A stretch of DNA of 50,403 bases from Desulfobulbaceae bacterium (GTDB lineage Bacteria; Desulfobacterota; Desulfobulbia; Desulfobulbales; SURF-16). Shown in pieces: positions 1 through 7,979 of this stretch. Below the pieces are notes generated by a model. The model was not told where the DNA came from and made no database searches. It saw only the letters and a program-made list of their open reading frames with translations. Each line of letters begins with the position of its first letter. Position 1 is the stretch's first letter. The position numbers and the translations under genes are program-made. The stretch is from positions 1 through 50,403 of the forward strand of contig JALNXE010000024.1 of assembly GCA_023230525.1 (NCBI GenBank), written 5' to 3'.

Positions 1-87
1 AAAATGACTCTTGAGGAACTTGGCCAGAAGCTTCGGGACATGGAAATCATTGTTCCCTATGGCATCATGAGAAGCGACAAGAGCTGA
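1..87 (+). CDS. C-terminal end of an unrecognised protein (partial)
   Basis: An open frame enters from the left edge and stops with TGA at 85-87. The visible tail reads MTLEELGQKLRDMEIIVPYG followed by IMRSDKS. A Met codon at 4 could be an internal Met or a start, and nothing upstream is visible to decide. The 42-bp gap to the next gene suggests one transcript with the small protein at 130. I do not recognise the family from this tail. Confidence 0.5.
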   Translation, partial: KMTLEELGQKLRDMEIIVPYGIMRSDKS

Positions 88-129
88 TTTGAGCAGCTAA
101 GAGTTAAGATATTACAGGGAGAATGCAAA

Positions 130-303
130 ATGAAAATCCTGCATGTATACCGTTCCGTGCCTAATGACGATGTCAAGAAACTGGTTGAGATCGTCTCCGA
201 AGGCCGCGATAATGATACTTTTAATCTGAATGTAGAGTCACCTGACTATGATAAGCTGGTCGATATGGTCTGGGGCGCTGATCAGACCATCTGCTGGTGG
301 TAA
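130..303 (+). CDS. 57-residue protein of unknown function ending in Cys-Trp-Trp
   Basis: ATG at 130 is preceded by an AGGGAG-type ribosome binding site (117-122), and the frame stops with TAA at 301. The product is small and acidic, starts MKILHVYRSVPNDDVKKLVE and ends QTICWW. The pattern of an N-terminal beta strand, a helix and an aromatic tail suggests a compact alpha/beta domain. It resembles short proteins I associate loosely with sulfur-relay (DsrE/Tus-like) gene neighbourhoods, but this is not secure. It is the last gene before a strong terminator. Confidence 0.7.
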   Translation: MKILHVYRSVPNDDVKKLVEIVSEGRDNDTFNLNVESPDYDKLVDMVWGADQTICWW

Positions 304-334
304 ACCCCGCCCGCGGCGCATAGTGCTCATTATC

Positions 335-373
335 AAAAAAACCCGCCAGGCCTAGCTGCCTGGCGGGTTTTTT
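335..373. terminator. Bidirectional rho-independent terminator
   Basis: A perfect 11-bp stem (341-351 with 358-368, ACCCGCCAGGC/GCCTGGCGGGT) encloses a 6-nt loop. It is flanked by an A-run on the left and a T-run on the right, so it can end transcription from both the + strand small operon and the - strand secretion operon that converge here. Confidence 0.93.
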
Positions 374-399
374 AGTCTTTCTGGCAATAAGAGATTTTT

Positions 400-732
400 T
401 TATGCTTTGATCTGTTCCGTCTGCAGCATAGCGTCCACAAAGCCGAGAAGATAGTCCCTTTGGGCCTTGGTTGCATAGCTGATGCAGGAGCAGTGTAAAT
501 TGCTCTGGCTCCTGACCAGCAGTTCGATGATAAGTTTTTTTTCCGCCAGTTCCAGACCAAAGAAAAAGGGACCGCATTTTTCGTGGCCCCGCTGCGCCTC
601 AGCCAGCAGGTCATCCGGCACCGACAGCCAGAACATTCCCTCCATGCCCCCCTGTTTGAGGGTTCTCTTCAGATACGTATCCAGGTTGTCCCGCTCTTCC
701 CTGCTGAGTTCATCAATTACCAACTGTCTCAT
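400..732 (-). CDS. Conserved-looking hypothetical protein at the end of the type II secretion operon
   Basis: The 110-residue protein starts MRQLVIDELSREERDNLDTY. The ATG at 732 follows an AAGGAA ribosome binding site and lies 18 bp after the gspD stop, so it is probably co-transcribed as the last gene of the secretion operon. It has no signal peptide or membrane segment and looks mixed alpha/beta with a charged N-terminal helix. Two Cys residues (CSC) lie near residue 83. I do not recognise a family. Position suggests, but does not show, a role linked to secretion. Confidence 0.75.
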   Translation of the reverse strand: MRQLVIDELSREERDNLDTYLKRTLKQGGMEGMFWLSVPDDLLAEAQRGHEKCGPFFFGLELAEKKLIIELLVRSQSNLHCSCISYATKAQRDYLLGFVDAMLQTEQIKA

Positions 733-750
733 TTACCATTCCTTTTTCGT

Positions 751-3039
751 TTACCATTTTTCCCTGGGGCTCGCGGCCATGGGCTTGACGAGTTCCGGGC
801 GCAACTGTTTCATTTTTACTTCAAAGTCCTGGGCATACTTATCCAACACATCCTCTGATTCAATGACATAGGGGGTAATCAACACGATAAGTTCCGTTTT
901 GTCCTCATGATCCTTCTGATACTTGAACAGGTTGCCCAGGACCGGGATGTCCATGAGAAAAGGGATCCCGCTCTGCGTTGTCGATGTATTCCTGTCGATC
1001 AGGCCGCCCATGAGGATGGACTGGCCGTTTTTGACCGCCAGTTTGGTCTGCAGTTCACGCTTTGAGATCACCGGGGAGCTGATATCCGACAGGGTGTTTT
1101 CTTCGGCCTTGCTCACTGTCTGGCTTACCTCAAGCAGAATAATGCCGTTATAGTTGATCTGGGGAGTTACCTCCAGAATGACACCGGTGTCCTTGTATTG
1201 CACGGTCTTGTCCACCTGGTTGATCGTGTTGGTGTTTTCCGTAACAGTGGTGACAATCGGCACCTGCTTGCCGACATTCACCGAGGCCTTTTCGTTGTTT
1301 AACACCAGAATCTGCGGTGAGGAGAGGACGGTTAAATTGTTCCTGGAGGCCAGGGTCTGCAGAAAGCCCTCCACATCGCCGTAATTGAAGGAGTAAGAAA
1401 AGCCGCCGGGATAGGAAGTGGAGGTCACGCCGTTCACGGTGGAGGTGGATTTGCCCACCGCGGCAAATGAGGTACCGAAGGCATACTTATTACTGGTGAG
1501 AAACCATTCCAGCCCGAGGTCCAGTTCGTTTATCAGCTGTATTTCCGCCACCAGCACCTCAACCAGCACCTGACGGGGCAGATTGTCGAGCCGTTCCAGC
1601 AGTTTGACGATACGGATGTAATCCGTCGGCAGGGCCCTGATGAGAATGACGTTGCGGTCATCGTCGGCAAAAACTACAGGCTCCCCCATAAAGCGAAGCG
1701 ATGTGAGGGTGTTGCCGGTTGGTGTGGTGCTTTTAGAGGAGGTTTTTTTGGAGGAGGAGCTTTTGCTGGCCTTGGTGGCCTTCTGATCCGTGGTGGCCTT
1801 CTGATCCTTGGTCTGGCTTGAGGGGGTGGTCTTTTTCTCCGTGGTTTTCTGGGAGGTGGGTTGTTCTTCGGTAAGCAACTGGTTCATGAGCTCAGCGAGG
1901 CCTGACGCCACCGAATTGCGCACGTTATAGATATAAATATTATCTCTGTCCTGGGATGGGACAACATCCAGCTCTTTGATCCAGTCAACTCCACTTTGCA
2001 CCTGACTTTCACTGTTGCTGACCAGCATCAGTGAATTAACACGCTCCAGCGGCACTACGGTGATCCCTTCATAATCCTTGTTGTTGATTTTGAGGGCAGT
2101 GAAGATTTCCGTCAATTCATCCCGCAGATCATAGATCGGGGCGTTATCCACCCGGACTAATTTGATATGAAGGGAGGCGAGTGGCGAGATATCTATTCTG
2201 GCAATAATGCGCAAAACATCCATGACCTTGCTTTCATAGTCGCTGACCAGCAGGGTGTTCTGCTGGGGGAGATCGTAGAGGGATCCCTGGGCCGAGAGAT
2301 AGGGTTCAACAAGTTTCAGCACCTCGGTGGAGGAAAGGTGGGAAAGGGGCACTACCTGGATGATGAACTGCGAAGAATCCTTGAGACCGGCAATTTTATC
2401 CGGACCGCTGACCAGTTCGTTGCCCAGTTTTTTGGCCACGTAGATATATTGGTAGTCTCCTTCACTGCGGATATCGAGGCCGTTGATATGCAGGATCTTG
2501 GTGAAAATTTCATAGAGCTGATTGGTGGGAATTTTGCTGCCGGAGTGGATATTGACCACCCCCTTCACCTGGGGATCAATAATGTAATTGAGGTTTAAGG
2601 TGCCGGCAATAACCTGAATTACCTCGAAAATGTCCGCATTATCAAAATTGAGCAGTAATCCCTCGGCCTCTGCCGCCCCTGCGGCAGCCACGTGCGGCTT
2701 GCCTTTTTCGCTGGCCGGAGAAACCTGAGCTGCGAGATTATCCCGGCCTTCCTCTGGCGGGGTCATGTCCTTGATTTTGGTGCGCGGCGCATGCTTTTCC
2801 TGCTGCTCTTCCGCCTCGAGAACAGCGGATTTTTTTTCATCCCGGATAAGGGCTTTGTTTGCCTTGGCCAAATCGATAGGAGGGAGATCAAGTCTGTTGG
2901 AATAGGTGCAGCCACTGCCAAGCAGCATCAGCAGAAATGACAGCACCACCAGCCTGAGGAGCTGCGGGCGGCCTGCAGGTGATGCTTTTTTTGAAACAGG
3001 ATCCTCGTTGCGGGAAAAGATATTTTTGCTACCGTTCAT
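751..3039 (-). CDS. gspD: Type II secretion outer-membrane secretin GspD
   Basis: The protein (762 aa) is the secretin channel through which folded proteins leave the periplasm. It has a hydrophobic N-terminal export segment ending LLGSGC near residue 44, probably a lipoprotein signal although position -3 is Gly rather than Leu. An N0-type domain follows at about residues 125-200 (LNFDNADIFEVIQVIAGTLN), then repeated N1-N3 domains, and the C-terminal secretin beta domain from about residue 460 to 735 with the typical VPILGNLF segment and an LIVLITPYVI end. An unusual Ser/Thr/Lys-rich linker of roughly 45 residues (DQKATTDQKATKASK and similar) separates the N domains from the channel. It is the last recognised gsp gene of the operon, downstream of the GspC-like protein. 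Confidence 0.93.
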   Translation of the reverse strand: MNGSKNIFSRNEDPVSKKASPAGRPQLLRLVVLSFLLMLLGSGCTYSNRLDLPPIDLAKANKALIRDEKKSAVLEAEEQQEKHAPRTKIKDMTPPEEGRDNLAAQVSPASEKGKPHVAAAGAAEAEGLLLNFDNADIFEVIQVIAGTLNLNYIIDPQVKGVVNIHSGSKIPTNQLYEIFTKILHINGLDIRSEGDYQYIYVAKKLGNELVSGPDKIAGLKDSSQFIIQVVPLSHLSSTEVLKLVEPYLSAQGSLYDLPQQNTLLVSDYESKVMDVLRIIARIDISPLASLHIKLVRVDNAPIYDLRDELTEIFTALKINNKDYEGITVVPLERVNSLMLVSNSESQVQSGVDWIKELDVVPSQDRDNIYIYNVRNSVASGLAELMNQLLTEEQPTSQKTTEKKTTPSSQTKDQKATTDQKATKASKSSSSKKTSSKSTTPTGNTLTSLRFMGEPVVFADDDRNVILIRALPTDYIRIVKLLERLDNLPRQVLVEVLVAEIQLINELDLGLEWFLTSNKYAFGTSFAAVGKSTSTVNGVTSTSYPGGFSYSFNYGDVEGFLQTLASRNNLTVLSSPQILVLNNEKASVNVGKQVPIVTTVTENTNTINQVDKTVQYKDTGVILEVTPQINYNGIILLEVSQTVSKAEENTLSDISSPVISKRELQTKLAVKNGQSILMGGLIDRNTSTTQSGIPFLMDIPVLGNLFKYQKDHEDKTELIVLITPYVIESEDVLDKYAQDFEVKMKQLRPELVKPMAASPREKW

Positions 3040-3072
3040 GGGAGACCTTTTAAGTATGATATCAGCTTGGAT

Positions 3073-3849
3073 TCACTCGGTTGCCGGTGGAACCGGAACC
3101 CCCGGTACCTGAATTTTAGGGTTTGGAACCGGGCGGGTGGTGCTTCTTACCGTCCTGGTGGACTGCACGGGGCTGCCGGTTTTCGCCTTATCGAGTTGCA
3201 CCCGTTTTGTCTGTGCTGTCGCTGCCGTGGGAGTTTTAGCCGGTTCCTTGGGCAGGGGCGGCGCGTCAATACGGGTCTTTTTCGGATCGTTGAGCATTTT
3301 TTCTATGGTATCCGCGCCTTTTTGAAAAACAATGCGATTCGGCTCTACCTCAATAACCTCATAGCCGCTGAAATTTTCACCAACCGCCAGTTGGGCATAG
3401 TTTCTTTCCCTGGCCGGGGGGGGGGCGGCTTGCCTGGCCGTAACCTTTCTGTTCAGAGCGGCTGCCTGGGGCGCGGGATAAGTGACCAGGCCTTTGCGCA
3501 CCTCGCCAATGATGATAGACCCGGCATAAAAGACCGTGTCCATGTCGACAGAGAGGGCTGCTGCGGCGCCTTCTTCTTCCTGCCCCACCTCGTTTCCTCC
3601 GGCAGCACCCTCGATCATCCGTTCTTCATTAAACAGGTAACCCTTGTCGAAGTCCGGCAGGGTTATGGGAACCGGCGGATAGAAGATCACATTTTTTTCC
3701 GCCGGATATGCCGTCTGTGGTTTGGCCACCTGCCTTTCTTCGCTTGCAGGCGGAGTAAGTCTATCCCCCGCGCGCAAAGCGACGATGGACTCTTTAACCA
3801 GAAAAATGAGCGACAGGCTGAGCGCTATGGCTGCGATGAGTTTAACCAT
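3073..3849 (-). CDS. gspC: GspC/PulC-like inner-membrane clamp protein of the type II secretion system
   Basis: The product (258 aa) has a single N-terminal membrane segment (about residues 4-22) and a periplasmic region. Residues about 105-190 read like the GspC homology region: FYAGSIIIGEVRKGLVTY, then YAQLAVGENFSGYEVIEVEP and RIVFQKG. The tail is rich in Pro, Thr and Lys, with no PDZ domain. In known systems GspC links the inner-membrane platform to the secretin N0 domain. That fits its position directly before gspD (33-bp gap) and after gspM (8-bp overlap). Sequence similarity in this family is low, so the name rests on the HR-like stretch plus context. Confidence 0.7.
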   Translation of the reverse strand: MVKLIAAIALSLSLIFLVKESIVALRAGDRLTPPASEERQVAKPQTAYPAEKNVIFYPPVPITLPDFDKGYLFNEERMIEGAAGGNEVGQEEEGAAAALSVDMDTVFYAGSIIIGEVRKGLVTYPAPQAAALNRKVTARQAAPPPARERNYAQLAVGENFSGYEVIEVEPNRIVFQKGADTIEKMLNDPKKTRIDAPPLPKEPAKTPTAATAQTKRVQLDKAKTGSPVQSTRTVRSTTRPVPNPKIQVPGVPVPPATE

Positions 3850-4408
3850 TTTTTAACGTGTAAAAACCTTTCAGATCAATAAAAATTTTCATCTCTGTTT
3901 TTTTATAGGGCTTCAAGGTGAAACTCTCCACCTGAAAGAGTTTGTCTGAGCGGTAAAGCTGGGCGATAAAATCAACAAACTGACTCAGGGTCCCGGACAG
4001 ACGGATCTTGATGGAAATTTCATGGTAGTCACGGGTGGCGGTTTTGGTTCCCCCGCTGACCATGGGGCGGATGGATTCAGGCTCCAGGCCCGCCTTTGTC
4101 ACCAGTTCCTGCAGCATAATCTGCATGGCAGATGACACCGCTTCCTCGGATGTTCCGCTGAAAAGATATTTTTCCACCTTAATCGACTTTTGCTCAAGCC
4201 GGGCCACTCTTTTTTTCAGGGCAGGAAGCTGATTGACGGTTTCCTGATACCGGGCCAGGAGATTCTGTTTTTCCCCGGCCTCGGCAATCTGGTTACTGTA
4301 TGCCTGCAGGCTCATGCGGCCGAGGTTGAGCAGCAGCAGCAGTCCGCCCAGGGCCAGAAAGAGAATTTTGCGGTCAAGACCTTTAAGAAGCATGATGAGC
4401 TGGTTCAT
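3842..4408 (-). CDS. gspM: GspM/PilO-like assembly-platform protein
   Basis: This 188-residue bitopic protein has a membrane segment at about residues 13-30 (ILFLALGGLLLLLNLGR). A coiled-coil stretch follows (about 35-75, LLARYQETVNQLPALKKRVA) and a ferredoxin-like periplasmic domain reaches the C-terminus. This is the layout of PilO/GspM, the partner of PilN/GspL in the inner-membrane platform. It overlaps the end of the gspL-like gene by 4 nt and the start of the gspC-like gene by 8 nt, indicating translational coupling. Confidence 0.75.
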   Translation of the reverse strand: MNQLIMLLKGLDRKILFLALGGLLLLLNLGRMSLQAYSNQIAEAGEKQNLLARYQETVNQLPALKKRVARLEQKSIKVEKYLFSGTSEEAVSSAMQIMLQELVTKAGLEPESIRPMVSGGTKTATRDYHEISIKIRLSGTLSQFVDFIAQLYRSDKLFQVESFTLKPYKKTEMKIFIDLKGFYTLKNG

Positions 4409-5547
4409 CGGCCGCTGATCTCCACATGGAAGTAAGTTTGATTTTTGCGGCGGCTGGTGGATTTCAGTTTGGCATTGCCCAGGGCATCGAGTTTGGCTGT
4501 CAGCGCACCGATATCTTCCGTGTATCCCTGCAACTGGAGATCGCCTGTCTTTTCATCCATGCGTATCTGGTCAAGATAGCTGTTTTCCGGCAATGATTTC
4601 GTTGCCTTGTCCAGAAAACGGATGATATCAAAGTTTTCACCGATGGCTTCAATCCGGCCGATGGTATCGGCAAGCTGTTTTTCCTTAATCCGCAGTTGCT
4701 CCACCTCTTTGACGTTTGGCTGCAGCGTTTCTATCTCCGCATCAACCCTTTTTAATATGGTCAACACATTATATTCCTTGAGCGCCCCTGCGGCAACAAG
4801 GGCCAGCATATTGAGCAGACAAAGGCCGAGGAGGGCATAGCGCAGATAATCCGGCCGGCGATAGGAGGGCGGCAGAAGATTCAGCTCCTTATGCAGTGGT
4901 TTTTCAGCCAGAAGCTGATCCGCATCCTGAAACCCGCTCCCCTCCCTGGCGGTCGGTTTATAAATAACTTCAACGTCGTTTGCTGCGGTCAACTCCTCCA
5001 GGGTTGGTTCATTGTAGCAGAGGAGGCGGTCTTTGATCTTTTTATCCGAAAAGAGGAGAAGCTTGGGAAAGCGGCCGGGCATCAACAGCGCCCATTGCTT
5101 TTTTTTGCAGAGACGGGTAACAAAGCGCTGGCTTTCCGGGAAAAGCCCGGCAAGCTGAAATCCCTGGGCGGCCGCCTCGTCCAGCAGGGGCACCACAGCT
5201 TCCTCGGAAGCGACATACAGGCAAACATTGTAACCCTGCTTGTCGCGCACAGCCGTAAAATTGTGCAGCATCTTCCCGTCAAAGGGAGCAAACATCTCGA
5301 GTTGATAGCTTATCGCCTCTTTGAGATCGGCGGTTTTCAGGGGCAGAGTGAATTTTTTGAAGAAAAGAAGATCTTCGGCAATATAAAACAGCACATCCAG
5401 GCCAGCCGGGCTCTTGGGCGTGCAGTAGCGGACGAGGCGGCTGCCTAACTCGGCAACGGGCTGGACAATGAACTCGGTCTCCTGTTTGAAGGATGAGCTG
5501 ATATGCACTCCGTCCTGCCGGATGAGTATTTCGACTCTCTCTCTCAT
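4405..5547 (-). CDS. gspL: GspL-like (PilM-PilN fusion type) platform protein
   Basis: The 380-residue protein has an N-terminal cytoplasmic part of about 225 residues resembling a degenerate actin-like PilM/GspL domain. Next comes one membrane segment near residues 238-258 (YALLGLCLLNMLALVAAG), then a coiled coil and a small periplasmic alpha/beta domain typical of PilN/GspL (SYLDQIRMDEKTGDLQLQGY). I chose ATG 5547 over the upstream TTG at 5553 because it has an AGAAGG ribosome binding site and forms an ATGA overlap with the gspK stop. In known systems GspL anchors the ATPase GspE to the membrane. Confidence 0.78.
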   Translation of the reverse strand: MRERVEILIRQDGVHISSSFKQETEFIVQPVAELGSRLVRYCTPKSPAGLDVLFYIAEDLLFFKKFTLPLKTADLKEAISYQLEMFAPFDGKMLHNFTAVRDKQGYNVCLYVASEEAVVPLLDEAAAQGFQLAGLFPESQRFVTRLCKKKQWALLMPGRFPKLLLFSDKKIKDRLLCYNEPTLEELTAANDVEVIYKPTAREGSGFQDADQLLAEKPLHKELNLLPPSYRRPDYLRYALLGLCLLNMLALVAAGALKEYNVLTILKRVDAEIETLQPNVKEVEQLRIKEKQLADTIGRIEAIGENFDIIRFLDKATKSLPENSYLDQIRMDEKTGDLQLQGYTEDIGALTAKLDALGNAKLKSTSRRKNQTYFHVEISGR

Positions 5548-6530
5548 GACCAACCTTCTTCCCAGGCAAAATAATTTACCTTGGTGCCCCTCAGTTCAAA
5601 TAGGGCTCTTACCTCAACTGCCGCCGTCTTCTTATTATTGCCGGCGCTTTCCCGGGCAGCCAGGGCTTCCGCATCCACTCCTGCTTCCCCCCGGGCAATA
5701 ATTGAGTAATATCTATTGTTGCCGGATGAGTAAGTGAGCCCCGCCGAACACTGGTCGAAGCGTTCATCCCCTAAAATCTGCCGGGCCTGTTCCTGGGTCA
5801 GGTTGCCATACAGTACCTGGGCCTCATGGTATGCTTTGATCTTCGCCTCGTCCCCTTCTGTGAGAAAATCGAGCATCATGGGGGGCAGGCTGTTAAAATT
5901 GATTAAACCGGTATCGTTATGCACCGTGAAAATCTCATTGGCCTTGAAGCGGCCGGCCAGCGGTGCGGTACCGTAAACGAGAAAAAATTCGGAGGGATCC
6001 ATGATTTTGCCGTTTCGTGGAATGTAGGGATCATCAAGGGCCTGGTAGGTATCCAGTTCCGCTCCGTTTATCCGGTGCAGATCGTCGCTGTCTTCCCAGT
6101 CCAGCAGCGAATCCATGATTACTTCCCTTTGATCGGGTTCAATCTTCATGTATTCCAGAAAGAGTTCCAGTAAAGGTTTGTTCAGTTTGTTCAGATCTAA
6201 TTTACCAGATTCATTGACCACATAATAGGATAAAAGACCTGTCTCCAAAAAGGTGTTATATTGGTATCCCTCTAAAAACTTTTCATAATCCTCATTAATA
6301 TATTCAACAGGCTTGTCAAGCAGTCTGAACAGGCCCAGGTTCACTCCGCCCTCAGCCAGGCAGAGCTCGGCGGCTTGGGTTTTGGCATTGAAGGCAACCC
6401 GCAGCTCTGTCCGCACGCTTAAGATGAGCTGGGCCGCGAGAAACGAGATGAGAAGCATGATGACAATCACCACGACCAGCGCAAAACCCTGCTGCCCGGA
6501 GTTCGCCTTACCTCTTGAAACGATTATCAT
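5544..6530 (-). CDS. gspK: Type II secretion minor pseudopilin GspK
   Basis: The 328-residue protein has a prepilin-type leader with cleavage expected after Gly in QQGFALVVV, followed by a hydrophobic helix (FALVVVIVIMLLISFLAAQL). The mature Phe is followed by Ala rather than the usual Thr, and Glu5 is absent, as is typical of GspK. The large globular part contains LNKLNKPLLELFLEYM, the LLDWEDSDDLHRINGAE stretch and a helix-hairpin-helix-like LINFNSLPPMMLDFL, all characteristic of the GspK alpha domain. GspK caps the pseudopilus tip with GspI and GspJ, both encoded just upstream. Confidence 0.9.
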   Translation of the reverse strand: MIIVSRGKANSGQQGFALVVVIVIMLLISFLAAQLILSVRTELRVAFNAKTQAAELCLAEGGVNLGLFRLLDKPVEYINEDYEKFLEGYQYNTFLETGLLSYYVVNESGKLDLNKLNKPLLELFLEYMKIEPDQREVIMDSLLDWEDSDDLHRINGAELDTYQALDDPYIPRNGKIMDPSEFFLVYGTAPLAGRFKANEIFTVHNDTGLINFNSLPPMMLDFLTEGDEAKIKAYHEAQVLYGNLTQEQARQILGDERFDQCSAGLTYSSGNNRYYSIIARGEAGVDAEALAARESAGNNKKTAAVEVRALFELRGTKVNYFAWEEGWS

Positions 6531-6547
6531 ATGGTTGCCAGCTATCC

Positions 6548-6910
6548 CTATAAAATGGGTTGCAGTTTGAGGGTTGCCAGCTCGCCGCTGTTGCTCTGCA
6601 CCACCATCAGCCGGTATTTTTCTCCCTCGATAAAAAGAGTGCCTTCCTCTTCTTTAGCAACTTCCTGATCCACTTCCAGCAGGTTGGCGCCGGTGAATTT
6701 AATGTCCTCGCTGAAGCTGAGCAGTTCGGCAAATACTGCTTGGCGGGTTTTGCCGATTTTATCTATATTTTTTAGGGAAATGGAGAAATTTTGCAGTACG
6801 GCCACGTAGGCCAGGCCAAGGATCAGCACGGCCACCAGCACCTCAAGCAACGTAAATCCCTGCTGCTCCGCGGGATTGTGCGGTACAATTTTCACTGCCC
6901 TAAATTGCAT
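6548..6910 (-). CDS. gspI: Type II secretion minor pseudopilin GspI
   Basis: The protein is about 120 aa with a prepilin peptidase site in EQQGFTLLEVLVAVLILGLA (cleavage after Gly, Glu5 present). I prefer the ATG at 6910, which overlaps the gspJ stop by 11 nt. The frame stays open upstream to 6964, but that would give an unusually long leader deep inside gspJ. The short acidic mature domain matches GspI. It is expected to form the tip complex with GspJ and GspK. Confidence 0.85.
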   Translation of the reverse strand: MQFRAVKIVPHNPAEQQGFTLLEVLVAVLILGLAYVAVLQNFSISLKNIDKIGKTRQAVFAELLSFSEDIKFTGANLLEVDQEVAKEEEGTLFIEGEKYRLMVVQSNSGELATLKLQPIL

Positions 6911-7508
6911 CTGTTCGTGTTTCCACCTGGCACCAGGGGGTAAAATTGAATTCCTTACCATCATAGACCAATGTCACCGAACTGCTGTCCTCCCCATAGG
7001 AAAAGGACAAGGGCCGGCAATCTTCCACCAGTACCTGCATATCCTCAAAAGCCGGCAGGTAATCGTCGCCATAATCGATGTTGTAAAAATCCCTTTTTTC
7101 CAGATAATAAAGGGTGGCGCTTTCCGGATCAAAACGATACACGGCCAGCACCACCCCGGCGAGGGGATAGAGCAGAGGCGCACGGGTGATAATGCGCAGC
7201 ATGGTCTCATCCGCGGCAATGGCCACCTCTTTTTTCTGCTCATCATACCAGCCGTTCTTGATCTGGCGCTGCAGGATACCGATCAGGCCCTGCTCCCGCT
7301 CAAGCAGCAGGATGGTTTTATCTCCTTTTTCCGAAAACCGGATACTGACATTCAAGATGGAGTAGATCATGGAGGAAACCATAGCCAGCAGGAATACGGC
7401 TACCATCACCTCAAACAGGGTAAATCCCTTCTCCCTGGCCATGCTGGCCGGATAAGGCCAATCTCTCTCTCTCTGCCTGCCTCCCTGGATCTTGTTATGC
7501 TTAGCCAT
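6900..7508 (-). CDS. gspJ: Type II secretion minor pseudopilin GspJ
   Basis: The 202-residue protein has a class III leader and processing site in REKGFTLFEVMVAVFLLAMV. The globular domain has the long beta-rich form of GspJ, ending WCQVETRTDAI. The annotated start gives a long leader of about 28 residues. A second ATG at 7442 (MAREKGFTLFE) would give a more usual leader but has no clear ribosome binding site, so the upstream start, 4 bp after the preceding stop, is kept. It partners GspI and GspK at the pseudopilus tip. Confidence 0.85.
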   Translation of the reverse strand: MAKHNKIQGGRQRERDWPYPASMAREKGFTLFEVMVAVFLLAMVSSMIYSILNVSIRFSEKGDKTILLLEREQGLIGILQRQIKNGWYDEQKKEVAIAADETMLRIITRAPLLYPLAGVVLAVYRFDPESATLYYLEKRDFYNIDYGDDYLPAFEDMQVLVEDCRPLSFSYGEDSSSVTLVYDGKEFNFTPWCQVETRTDAI

Positions 7509-7512
7509 CTTT

Positions 7513-7950
7513 TTAGCGTATCACCGGCAGGGCGGTGAGGGGATCCAGGCTGATCGTCCGGTTCCTGCCGTCGCTGGTCAAAGAAATGGTCGCAGGCGTG
7601 ACGGTTGACTGCGGGGTGAAGATAACCACGCCGGGTTCCAGGGTCAGTTCACTTTCCGGATTGAGATCCAGCTCCTGCACCTCCTGTTCTTCTTGCCCCT
7701 GATCCAGCAGGATATTATGGTCTTTAATGCTCATTGTTATCTGCTGGCCCGAAACCACCGCCTGCAGTCGAATTGCCCGCATATGGGCCATGATGTCCCC
7801 CACCTGTTTTCTGAAATCAAGCCCTGCCAGGAAATTTCCCACCGATGGGGCGGCAATGCCTGCCAGAATGCCCAGCATGACCAGAACGGTGAGTAGTTCA
7901 AAGAGGGAAAATCCGGCACAACCGGTATCTCCCGCCACTCTCTTTTTCAT
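7513..7950 (-). CDS. gspH: Type II secretion pseudopilin, GspH/FimT type
   Basis: The 145-residue protein has the prepilin motif CAGFSLFELLTVLVMLGILA. The MRAIRLQAVVSGQQITMSI stretch after the helix is the hallmark of GspH/FimT pseudopilins. It lacks the conserved mid-region of the major pseudopilin GspG (paired helix, RYPTTEQG-type loop). It is therefore called GspH, which leaves the operon without a GspG. The gap to gspF is 29 bp. Confidence 0.82.
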   Translation of the reverse strand: MKKRVAGDTGCAGFSLFELLTVLVMLGILAGIAAPSVGNFLAGLDFRKQVGDIMAHMRAIRLQAVVSGQQITMSIKDHNILLDQGQEEQEVQELDLNPESELTLEPGVVIFTPQSTVTPATISLTSDGRNRTISLDPLTALPVIR

Positions 7951-7979
7951 GTGTCCCCGAAATTTCCCTTCTGCATTTG

